From assembly GCF_964340395.1 (NCBI RefSeq), contig NC_135550.1:8620864-8684863 (forward strand): a DNA stretch of 64,000 nucleotides, written 5' to 3'. The notes under the pieces were generated by a model, which was given only the letters and a program-made list of their open reading frames with translations, did not search any database and was not told where the DNA came from. Numbering within the stretch: the stretch's first letter is position 1; the number at the start of each line of letters is the position of its first letter. The translations under genes and the position numbers were made by a program. Origin of the DNA: Glandiceps talaboti. Its lineage: Eukaryota > Hemichordata > Enteropneusta > Spengelidae. Positions 1 through 10,687 of the stretch are shown in pieces.

Positions 1-1195
1 TTCACAATATGGAGTGGCGTGAAGCAAGGTTGTGTCCTCGCACCTACTTTGTGTGGCATTTCCTTTTCGTTGCTGCTGAACTTCGCATTCAGACACTCCA
101 CACAAAGCGTCCACCTACATACTAGAAGTGATGGAAAGCTGTCCACACAGTCCACATCAGAGAAATGTTGTTCGCTGATGATGCAGCCGGCTGGCCCTGA
201 CCTCGCATATTGAGGAGGACCTCAAGCATCAGATCAACCAGTTTGCCCATGCCTGTAGAGAGTTTGGGTTGACTATCAGCATCAAGAAAACGAAGGTCAT
301 GGGCCTGCACATCTCTTCACCACTATCAATCAACATCGATAATGAAGTCCTTGAAAGTACTGACCACTTACTTCACATATGTGGGCTCTACCATCACCAG
401 CAACCTTTCGCTTGACAGGGAAATTGACCAGCGTATTGCTAAAGCTGCTAGCACAATGGCCCAATTGAGCAAGAGAGTGTGGGACAACAACCAACTGACC
501 ATGATGACCAAACTCAAGGTTTATCAGGAATGTGTCCTCGGCACCTTCATGTATGGCAGTGAATCATGGACGATTTATGCCAGGCAAGAGAACCGACTTG
601 AGAGCTTCCACCTTCGCTGCCTACGATGAATCCTTGGTATTACATGGTGAGACAAAGTCACCAACACCACCGTACTGAAGCAATCTGGCTCCCTGAGCAT
701 GCATCTCCTCCTATGTCAGCGTAGACTGAGATGGCTGCACTGAATGAATGATGGTCGCACACCAAAGAACGTTTTGTATGGTGAGTTGACCACAGGTCAT
801 CACCCAGTAGGCCGCCCAATGCTGCACTTCAAGGACCTCTGCAAGCGTGACCTGAAACTCACAGACATCGACTTGGACATAACTGGGAACTGCTAGTAGA
901 CAACCGCAGCGGCTGGCGCTACACTATTCGAGAAGGATTCAAAAGGGTGAGGAAAAACGCAAAGTACAGCTGGAGGGCAGGAGACAACACAGGAAGCAGA
1001 GACAACGGATGCAGACCTTTGATCCTCTCTCCAACTTCGTCTGCACTTCTTGTGGGAGAGACTGTCAGCAGGAATTGGTTTGTTGAGTCACTCAAGATGC
1101 TGCTCTAAACAGGACTGATCTTGACCGATCAAGGCGCAACTATTATCTCTCGAGATAGACGGATGCCACACGTCAATCACTGTCACCTTAACACA
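1..1195 (+). mobile_element. LINE (non-LTR retrotransposon) ORF2, 3' part, broken
   Basis: Reverse transcriptase and C-terminal region of a non-LTR retrotransposon, entering from the left edge. Readable blocks are GVKQGCVLAPTL (near 16-50), the catalytic FADDAA (171-188), a stretch around 340-630 with YGSESWTIYARQENRLESF, and then LRRLRWLH-type and GRPMLHFKDLCKRDL text to about 880. A CxxC...HxxxC finger-like end (CTSCGRDC) lies near 1030-1110. The text changes frame several times and contains stops, so it is inactive. The style (GSESWT..., RRILGIT..., DGR.PK.VLYGEL) is that of the common endonuclease-reverse transcriptase LINEs of animals. I do not assign the clade. The end near 1195 is placed where DIRS-like text begins. 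Confidence 0.85.
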
Positions 1196-3100
1196 ATGTA
1201 AAATTGAGAAATTGATTACTGAATGTAATATGTTAATGAGAAAAGATAGCGAATCAATACGAATGGTTGTCAAGACCATAGGCATTATGATTTCCAGTAT
1301 ACCTGGTGTCGAGTTTGGACCATTGTACCACCGATCTCTCCAGATGGCAAAAATTAAAGCTTTGCAATGGCAAACTGTCTCATGAAAAATGTTTCATCAG
1401 TAAAGGAAATGCATACATCACAATTTGTAGTGATGCCTCCACGTTAGCCTGGGGAGACAGCTGTGAAGGAAAAATGGGAGCAGATGGATGACTGGGGAGG
1501 CCAACCACCATATTAACTATTTGGAATTACTGGCAGTATATACCTTGTGTTGAGGTGATTTGAACAAACAATTATGAACAAGCATGTGAAAGTGTTGTGT
1601 GATAACACTACAGCAGTGGCCTATATATAAATAACATGGTGGTGTCCGGTCAGTAGAATGCAATGATATTGCTAAAACAATTTGGCTTTGGTGCAAAGAA
1701 TGGCTTATAGCATCACATTTACCAGCTAGGGTCACTAAACATAGAGGCTGATTGTGAATCAAGGCAATTCCAGTGGCAACTTAATCCATCTATATTTGCA
1801 CTCATTATGAAGGAATGGGGCTCCCCACAATTGATTTGTTCGCAAGTAAGTTGAAAAATCACCTCCATCAAAATCACCTCCTGACCCAGATGTAATGCAT
1901 ATAGATGCATTTACAATTAACTGGAAGTCCCATTATTCTTATGCATTTCCTCCCTTTAGTGTCATCGGAAGATGCTCACAGAAAGTTGCAATGAACCAAG
2001 CAACTGGTTACTGATCCCACCACTGTGGTCAACACAAGTGTGGTTCACACAGCTATTGCAAATGTTAGTGGATCATCCACTTCTACTACCTAGAATGGAG
2101 AACCTGTTGAGGTTTCCAAATGCTCAGAGACTTCACCCATTGCGGAAGAAACTGCAACTGATGGCTTGTCTTGTGTCAGGCAATCACTTGAAAAGCAAAA
2201 CGTATCTCGAGGGGCAACCTCTACCATCATGGCATCTTGGGGACAGGGCACCAAGAAACAGTATGGAACATACACCAGAAGGTGGCTACAGTTTTGTAAT
2301 AAAATCAAGACAGATCCACTTCAACAAGCTGTCACGCAAGTACTAGACTGCACTATTCAATTGTGGAATAAGTTACAATGCCTTAAACACAACAAGATCA
2401 GAATTATCTGCATTGTGTTCAACTAATCAGCATACAACAATTGGGCCACACCCACTTGTTGTTTCATGAAATTGGTTTTTAACCTTCGACCTACTGTATC
2501 CAGATAGTCATGTGTGGGATGTTAGCAAGGTAGTAGGTATTGCATTATCTCAAGACTTGTTCACCAGTAACCGAACTTACCTTAAAGACACTTACCTTGA
2601 AATTAGTTATGTTACTAGCTTTAGTAACAGCTGCACGTGGACAATCATTGTACCTCTTTAACTTGCAATAGGATGAAGGTTCATATGCCTTTACTTATGA
2701 CACTTTAATACTCAGAGTCGACCTGGATTTGCTAACCCGGTAGTAGTCTTGCGAACATATGAACCTGACAGACATTTCGGTGTCTGTGTTACATTGAAAG
2801 AACATACTAAGAGTACTCGCAGTAATGAATACCAACTGTTCATAAGTTACATTAAGCCATATAAGGATATATCAAAGGCTTCAATTGGTCGATGGCTTCA
2901 TGCAGGCATGACTAGATCAGGTATAGATACTGATATATTTAAAGCTCACAGTGTATGAACTCCCACTATGTCAAGAGCCAAACAGAATATGGTTCCAATA
3001 GATCATATAACTAGCCAGAGCAGAGTGGTCTTCCACCTGCACCTTTGCAAGGTATTGTGATAAACCCATTGACAAAAACAGTGATGCATTTGCTGGAAGT
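1195..3100 (+). mobile_element. DIRS-type retroelement fossil (RNase H and tyrosine recombinase parts)
   Basis: Decayed DIRS-like element, treated as a fossil. Recognisable parts in order are the end of a reverse transcriptase region (SSIPGVEFGPLYHRSL, about 1290-1340), an RNase H-like part (CSDASTLAWG near 1420-1455, and IDLFASKL near 1830-1855), then tyrosine-recombinase-like text (about 2160-2350 and 2745-2990, with KEHTKSTRSNEYQLF and FKAHSV). Tyrosine recombinase plus RNase H with no integrase is the hallmark of DIRS elements. It is broken many times (well over five) and looks old. No terminal repeats are recognisable. It abuts the preceding LINE near 1195; which inserted first is unclear. 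Confidence 0.75.
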
Positions 3101-3402
3101 ATTTTGAAAACCTAATGTCATGACACAGTATTCCAGTTATGGCATTGTACAGGTTAATCCAGCAAGAGTTTTGTCCTGTCAGCCGTCAGATTGTTAAATC
3201 AATGCTAAGTTGTATTTGTGTACTAAGTGTATTTGTATTTGTGTAGTTGTGTCACTTGGACTTTTGTGAGTTGTATACTACATATCCTTGAGGACCAAAT
3301 AAATAATAAAAAGCACTTACTGAAAACTGAAAAAGTTTGATGTACCTTTACCCAAAAGCAGTCTGTATTTATTTTGCTGTAAGGACTTTTAATATATATA
3401 CA

Positions 3403-3511
<109 letters not shown>

Positions 3512-3534
3512 TTGCATTAAAACATCTGTTGGCT

Positions 3535-3900
<366 letters not shown>

Positions 3901-4779
3901 AAATTAGGCTATTAAAGTGCATTGAAATGCAGTGCAACAACATGATAAAAAATCACAACTTCTCAGGTGAACACTTAGGGGATATTGTGAAAGGAACTAA
4001 ATCATGTGCATTTAGCTTCTCAGTAATAAACAAGGGTGTTATTTATTTCTTTGGGTCAATACACACATTGCATTAAAACATCTGTTGGCTGTTATTTGAT
4101 TTTATACGAATCAAAGATGACGATACAATTTTTTAAGAAATTAAAGTTTTAAAATATTTTGGCGTTTTATATTACATGATCTGACAGATGTTTCCCATAT
4201 GAGACAGACTTTTTATGAGGGGAACCTCAGGATATACTCTTTAGTTTTGTTCAGCCTGTATAATACAAAAGACAATATTGAAAAGTGGTAGTTCAATTAG
4301 TTAAAGCAAATGTGTAAACAGCATCAGCAAAGCACAAATGGAAAGTGTTTCATTGTTATTAACTCACCACCTTATCAATATTGACAACTATATCACCATT
4401 TCAGTGTGAAACCTTTTTGATATTTTTTTTAAATAAAATAATGTGTAGTATTCAGTGGAGTATTGCTTTTGTATTTCATAAATTATTGCTGATTGGAATA
4501 ACAAAACATTTTTTACGACTTTAGAAGTAGGGTACTCATTCTTAGGCAGTCCCAGACTTCATTTTAGAATTGTGAGGGCGCCCCCACTGGTAATGGCAAT
4601 TGGATGGGTTTCCTACCTTATGTCTAGTCTATCCACAGACCCAGAGAGAAATTCTTTTAACACTACCTACTCACTCTCCCTAGTTGTCCTACAATTCATT
4701 TATCTGTGGTGGAACCATTAACTCCATCAGTCTGTATTTAGACAAAGTTATATATATTTATATCCAGATGAAAACTGTC

Positions 4780-4890
4780 GAGCTGTCATCTATTAGAGTA
4801 GGAACCACTGATGTTAGCACGTCTAATTTCGTCCGCGACCTTGGTGCTTATTTGAATCATCGTGCAGATATGAGTACGCAGGAATTGTGG
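4780..4890 (+). mobile_element. possible LINE reverse-transcriptase relic
   Basis: A short reading stretch VSTSNFVRDLGAYLNHRADMST resembles the V..VRDLG.Y.D....M..H motif that follows the reverse transcriptase palm in jockey/CR1-like LINEs. The flanks show nothing else recognisable, so this is a weak call. Confidence 0.3.
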
Positions 4891-4955
4891 CGTTTCATTC
4901 AGGTTAAACGTCGGAATGAAAAAAAGCACAAAATCAGACGAAAGAGCCCTTAAAA

Positions 4956-5429
4956 TCAAACGCTACAATTATTGCAGCTAGGAACGCAAGTGTTCCAACT
5001 GTCTTTTGAAATTTCCAAGCGCCTTCGTCCAGGTCCAAGTTGTATCGATGTTACGGCTGTAGCAAATGGATAAGTATCCAAGCTACAGCAACCACAATTT
5101 CCCCTTAGTTCTATCTCATCAGCTGATAGCATGTTGCTCAAATAAATCAAAGATTGATGTAAACTCTGCTGTGCTACTTGTATAATATGGAAGGTAGTCC
5201 CGTTGGATTGGGCCCTCATCTCGCTCGCTAAGTCATCCGAAAGCAAAGCCAAAGTCCCTGCGGCATCAAACATTCGAAACTTAACTTCATATAGATCGTC
5301 TGTCGATCCTATATTCAGGGGAGACAGAAAAACTCGAACAACTGATTTTAGATTGAGCAAAAATTGGTAGAATCCTCCTTGATTCCTTTCTCGAATGACA
5401 ACCTGCTGAGCACCACTGTGGGCCACCAT
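4956..5429 (-). CDS. orphan ORF, 157 aa, function unknown
   Basis: An open frame starts at an ATG at 5429 and ends at 4956. It could extend 13 codons upstream without an ATG. The product is predominantly soluble: an N-terminal stretch with QQVVIRERNQGGFYQFLLNL, then RVFLSPLNIGSTDDLYEVKF, a helical middle, and a cysteine-rich end (GNCGCCSL, CVPSCNNCSV). No signal peptide or membrane segment is seen and I recognise no family. Base composition is less AT-rich than the flanks, which suggests real or recently real coding sequence. It could be a single-exon gene, an exon of a larger gene, or a piece of an unrecognised mobile element. Confidence 0.4.
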   Translation of the reverse strand: MVAHSGAQQVVIRERNQGGFYQFLLNLKSVVRVFLSPLNIGSTDDLYEVKFRMFDAAGTLALLSDDLASEMRAQSNGTTFHIIQVAQQSLHQSLIYLSNMLSADEIELRGNCGCCSLDTYPFATAVTSIQLGPGRRRLEISKDSWNTCVPSCNNCSV

Positions 5430-5504
5430 TTTGAAGAAAATATCTCGCGCAAAGGATTGTAGGGGCAAAACTAATTCGACACATACACAAATTTAATCGA
5501 AGAC

Positions 5505-5800
5505 ACATTTAATAAATTCAAGGAATACATAAAATCAATTGTAGACTACATAAAATTAATCAAAACACATATAAGTTATTCAAGGAATACATGATATTAA
5601 TTGCAGCAACCATAAAATCTAATTCAAGGAATACATAAAATTAATTCTAGACTACATAAAAATAAGTCCAGTACATAAAATTAATTAAAACACATTTAAT
5701 TAATTCAAGGAGTGCATAATATTAATTGCAGCCAATATAAAAATTAATTCTAGACTACATTAAATTAATTCTAGCACATTGAAATAATTTGAGTAATAGT
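5505..5800. repeat. degenerate AT-rich tandem repeat
   Basis: Repeated, diverged blocks built from attcaaggaatacataaaat, ctagactacataaaattaat, and attaattgcagc. They recur about every 60-120 bp. It lies directly upstream (on the minus strand) of the orphan ORF. Confidence 0.7.
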
Positions 5801-6406
5801 TTTATTATTTCTACATAATTGTGACCAGAACGAGCCCCCATATTAACGCCTTACTTCTTGTTCAAAGTAAATTGATTGTCTCAGAAAGTGGCAGAACGAC
5901 TGTACACGCTATTTCATGTATTTGGCAATTTACAGGAGTGTAAGTTATTATCTTACCTCTTATAAAAGCGGAATAAGCTCTTCGTATTTCGGAATTTGGC
6001 TCGTGTCGCAGCGACGATAAATTTCATTACAAAATGTTGGACATGTCTGATACAGAAACGAATAATCGACACACAGACATCATCGGACAATTACATTTAT
6101 ATACAGGTAACCGTCCATCACGGTTTGACAGCAAGGTGGCACTACAACAATGGTCTTCAATGTTCAGGGGTCAGTTTGACAATAATATGGCTATTTGACC
6201 TTGAAGATGGCGGTCAAGGACAAAAGTCAATGTGTCATTATAAAAAGCTCATGATTGATAACATGGGTGAAGACACTTGAATGAGGTCTCTATCTGTTAA
6301 ACTTCAAGAGTTTTTGGGCAAAGTGTGATTATTTACGACATATATGGCCGCCATTTTATTAGCACAACTGAACTGAGGTTCAGTAGTGCTATAGGGATCG
6401 CCCGGC

Positions 6407-6512
<106 letters not shown>

Positions 6513-7860
6513 AAACAACTTAAACTCAAAAACTGCTGAACCGATTGCCATGATATTTGGTGGGTCCATTACCTTGGGTGTCTAGTTGGGAAATTGTTCA
6601 AATCAAAATGATCGCATCACAGATGTGTGATTTGGGTCAAAAAATGTGATTTTTGGTCAAAAAACTTAAACTCAGAAACTACTGGGCAGATTGGTGCGAA
6701 ATTTGGTGGGAACATTCTTAAGGGGATGTAAAGTAAGATTTGTCCATGACGGGATGATTCCATCAGTGATATGCAAAGTAGGGCTAAAAATGTGTCTTTT
6801 TGGTTAAAAATCTATAATTCCAAAACTACTGAGCAGATTGGGCTGAAATTTAATGGGAATGTATCGAGGGATGTATGGACAAAGAAATATTAAGCATACC
6901 ATGATTCCATGAGTGATATGCAAATTAGGTGTAAAAATGTTCATTTTTGGTCAAAAACTTATATCTCAAAAAGTACTTGGTCACCGAGTCTGAAACTTGG
7001 TGAGATGTTTCTGCATGTTATTCTTCAAAACATTTTGACAAAATTGGCCCTAGCAACCATGACCACGCCCTTAGCAACAACCAAATGGCAGTATATTTTG
7101 GTCAAATAACAACATCATATGGTAGGCAAATGAATAAACATTCAAAAAATGTATGCAAATACCGTAGCAACCATGACCACGCCCATAGCAACATCCAAAC
7201 GGTCGTGTATTTCACAAAGATAACAGGAATAGAAAGACAAATGAATAAACATTCAAAAATGTATGCAAATGTGTCTAGCAACAAGACCACGCCCATAGCA
7301 ACAGCCAAATAATCACATATATTGCAAAGATAACAACAGGAATAGAAGACAAATGAATAAACATTCAAAAAATGTATGCAAGTGTGCCTAGCAGCAAGAC
7401 CATGCCCATAGCAACAGCCAAATGATCACATATATTGTGAAGATAACAATGGAGATTAATAGACAATTGAATAAACATTCAAAAAATGTATGTAAATATG
7501 CCTAGCAACAAGACCACATCCATAGCAACAGCCAAATGATAGCATATATCGTAAAGATATCAACATGGTTGGATAGGCAACTGGATAGTCATTCACCAAA
7601 TGAACACTTATTGTTCGCATGTTAGCATTTTTAAAAACTGTACAGTTGTGCTACAACGCCATTGGCGGTATTTTTGTTGTCGTGAGGGTTGTAAAACCAA
7701 GGGACGTGCACATGCCCTCTATAACATCTGACATTTGCACCAGGTTTGGTTGAAATTGGTGCATGCATATTGGAGATACAGGTGGACACGGAAGGATGGA
7801 CGGACGGATGGAGCCCAACATAGAAGCCCCTGTCGGGCTACACCCTTTGGGGGCTAATAA
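6513..7860. repeat. dispersed repeat block with internal ~117-bp tandem array
   Basis: From 6513 to 7060 phrases such as ttaaactcaaaaactgctga, tgatatttggtgggt and tttttggtcaaaaa recur three to four times. This is a diverged array of units of about 130-160 bp. From about 7060 to 7560 there are five units of roughly 117 bp, each with agcaac..gaccacgcccatagcaaca, aataaacattcaaaaaatgt and agataacaa. The block ends with ggatggacggacggatgg and cgggctacaccctttggg. No coding capacity is seen. It looks like a non-autonomous repeat family. Confidence 0.7.
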
Positions 7861-8440
7861 TAAGTTAACATTACAGGCTTAATTAAACGAATGTGTAAAT
7901 TATAAACATAACACACAGAACTAATTATGAAAAGATAAAGAACCATAGTGAAAAATTTACACATCAGAAATGATATATTCTTTAAGCGCTTTCCTAAATT
8001 CATATTTTGACATCAGATTTGTCATATGTATTGGAAGACTATTCCAAATTGTCCGACAGCCGTGTATGTGATAGGAATAGACAGATTTTGATAACATCTA
8101 AGCCTAGTTTCATATCTATGGTCTACACTCTTGAAGTAATCGTTCAAATGATGAGGAAGATATCCTTACATAATTCAAAAAATATAATTTCCAACGCCGA
8201 GTTGATAAAGTTTATAAATAACAAGACCTAAATTCCTAAATAGGAGAGAAGACGGATGCCTGAAGTTGGAGAATATCTATCATGTATTGAGCTATATTTA
8301 TTACATATCATTATCACACAATGAAGAACTTGCTATTGTCAAGATGGTCTGGATGTCAACGTGAAAGAATGATCTGAACAAATTTGATGACGGAATAGCA
8401 TAAACGATAAACATTCGAAACTACCAGTACTACCAATTGC
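7861..8440. other. non-coding stretch, possible dispersed-repeat relic
   Basis: No supported gene. Phrases such as ggaagactattccaaattgt resemble widely dispersed animal repeats, but I cannot name the family. Confidence 0.3.
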
Positions 8441-8490
8441 CATAGCTTCATTTTCTCTTTCTACCAGGGGTGCAGGTGGGGTGGGGTGTA

Positions 8491-8924
8491 GTCTAGAGTT
8501 CTAAGCTGGTACAGTATTACGTATTAAAAACTTCATTACTAATACCAGTCTAGTCAAGACGGTTGTTCGAACACATATCTGTGCTCCCCCAAACCGTGTT
8601 CATATAAACACAATGACATCATTGTGTCCCCACGTGACTTTAGTTTAAACAGACTAGAGATGGAGTCCTGGTTGGACATTTGCATATCTGTGCAGTCCGA
8701 GAAACGTTAGAAAGGTCAAAAACGTTTCTGTATCAAATAAATATTAATGAGCGATGATGACAGCCTGTCAATTTGTGATGGATTACTACTGACATGTGCC
8801 CTTTGCACTTCGTTCACTACACGGGAGCACTACAATTTAACACCTTTCGTAACCGTCTTGACTAGACTGGTATTAGTATTGAAGTTTTTAATACGCAATA
8901 CTGTACCAGTTTAGAACTCTAGAC
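8491..8924. mobile_element. MITE-like element, 434 bp with ~75-bp terminal inverted repeats
   Basis: The left end begins gtctagagttctaagctggt and the right end is its near-exact reverse complement ending ctctagac. About 75 bp at each end match with only a few differences, through taataccagtctagtcaaga. The interior has no open frame. The same 13 bases (aggtggggtgggg) flank both sides at 8474-8486 and 8926-8938. They may be a target duplication or simply the local G-rich sequence. Confidence 0.85.
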
Positions 8925-9175
8925 GAGGTGGGGTGGGGGTTGGGTATTTGTTATTTGTACACAAAAAACTGCAAATTGGGGAAAACAGGAGTGTTGATAA
9001 AATGTAACTCTAAAATATCATAGGTACCCCCGGTACATCACTGATGTAACTCAAGATACACTGTATAGGGAATATCATTCTTGTAAATGGGCACAAACTG
9101 AGTTTATTGAGTTTAAAATGTATAAACTAGTTTATGCATGATCGAATGTTTGTCCAGTGTGATAATGGTACCACA

Positions 9176-10687
9176 TTAACAACTCTCTTCGAGAACATGG
9201 AGAATCAGCTGCGAGTATAATTCAGCGTTATTTGGAGACACAATACATGTGTTGTAGCCAAGACTCCAGAAAATCTTGTCATGGAAACCAACTACACTAT
9301 GACCAAAAGTATTCAGTACACCAGCAGCAGAAATGTACCAGGAATCAACACCTATCACCTGATCTTCCAAAACTTCCTGTCTTCCCAAATTACTCATAAA
9401 AAACGACGGTCTTTCAAAGCAGTGCTTTATATCTAAACATTCTGCTGTGAATTCTACATCAGCATTATCGGTACCTTTCACCATGGAATGTGACGTCTTC
9501 TGTAGTGCTAAAGGTATTTTGGTCAAAATACCGCCGTGTATTTCTTCATGTATGTTGCAGACTAGTTGCCAAAAGTCTTGTGTTCGTAAAGACTTTGGCA
9601 TTACTGATGTGCTAAGAGGAAGGTAGGATATGTAATTCCCCAAGTTGTTTGTATTTAATTCTTCAAAATATCTTCTGAGAGACACCATTACCGTATAGTG
9701 TAAGACCTCCCTCTTGGTCACTTTACCATCTCGTATCATAGATATCATTGCCAATGTTGCTGCAGCTGTCAGAACATCATTTAGTCCAGTACCATATTCC
9801 TTTGCTTTTCGTACCAATCGTGCTGTTAAATTTTTTTGAATCGTAAAAGGATGGATTCGATCCTGTGCTTTTATAGAGCTGTCTGTCAAAGTTTCAGGTG
9901 GAAATCGCTCTAGAAAATGTGTTGTTGCTTTTTCTGTGTCTTGGACTGCAGAAGGAACTACACTCATTGCATCCTTGTTTTGCTCTGAAATTAACTCTTT
10001 ACATGATGGAGGGAATTGCTGACTTTTAATCACACTATGGTTTTCTCCCATGGCTATCAGGTTAAGGTTTTTGACCACTTGTTGACCCACTTGCCACATA
10101 GATATACCATCTAGAATTGAGTGATGAGATGTGAAGACAAAGCCTGTCTTGTAAACTCTAGTTTCACAATCTTCGGTGCCCAAATCAGACCAGTATCCCT
10201 GTAACAACCTACACCTCCATAATGGTCCACGAGCCGAGTCAACAGGTATCCCCAACTCACGTGAAATCACAGCTCCCCAATCATCCACACTCTCAGACAC
10301 CATGTATAAATCTGCAGTACCTTCATTGGGCATGTCTTGGAAATATCTCTTGAACCCAGCACCATGTGACACTTTTGTAATGCGAGCACTCAAAGAAGGG
10401 TGGAGTTGTCTTACCATATCCAGTGCTTTCTGCATATGTTTGACTGTTAGTTCAGTCTTACACTTTAGTAAGACAACCATGGAGGGAGATGCTAGACCCC
10501 ATTGGTGGATTTTATCTAGGTAGGCTTCATACTCATCCAGCCTACGATGGTACCTGTCCTCAGCTATATTACGCTGACACCCTATTCTTAGGGTGTGATT
10601 ACCTAGTAGAGTTACAACTCTGCAGTGTTGCATCATGTGACGCATTTTCTGACAAGTACTGCTGCTGCTTATTATTGAAGAAGCCAT
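9176..10687 (-). CDS. CoA-dependent acyltransferase / condensation-domain protein, 503 aa, intronless
   Basis: One uninterrupted 503-codon frame from an ATG at 10687 to TAA at 9176. The catalytic signature HHxxxDG is present as HHSILDG at residues 188-194. The N-terminal half of the fold precedes it (VVLLKCKTELTVKHMQKALDM, about 71-91, and HPSLSARI, 96-103). The C-terminal half has GLNDVLTAAA (301-310), GNYISYLPL (350-358) and SNLGR (432-436). This is the layout of the condensation / alcohol-acetyltransferase superfamily, which moves an acyl group from CoA or a carrier protein using the second histidine as base. Length fits the family. No signal peptide or obvious membrane span is seen, so it is probably cytosolic. 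Substrate is unknown. A polyadenylation signal (AATAAA on the minus strand) lies at 9103-9108, about 70 bases past the stop. Lack of introns could mean a retrocopy or an intron-poor family. Confidence 0.85.
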   Translation of the reverse strand: MASSIISSSSTCQKMRHMMQHCRVVTLLGNHTLRIGCQRNIAEDRYHRRLDEYEAYLDKIHQWGLASPSMVVLLKCKTELTVKHMQKALDMVRQLHPSLSARITKVSHGAGFKRYFQDMPNEGTADLYMVSESVDDWGAVISRELGIPVDSARGPLWRCRLLQGYWSDLGTEDCETRVYKTGFVFTSHHSILDGISMWQVGQQVVKNLNLIAMGENHSVIKSQQFPPSCKELISEQNKDAMSVVPSAVQDTEKATTHFLERFPPETLTDSSIKAQDRIHPFTIQKNLTARLVRKAKEYGTGLNDVLTAAATLAMISMIRDGKVTKREVLHYTVMVSLRRYFEELNTNNLGNYISYLPLSTSVMPKSLRTQDFWQLVCNIHEEIHGGILTKIPLALQKTSHSMVKGTDNADVEFTAECLDIKHCFERPSFFMSNLGRQEVLEDQVIGVDSWYISAAGVLNTFGHSVVGFHDKIFWSLGYNTCIVSPNNAELYSQLILHVLEESC

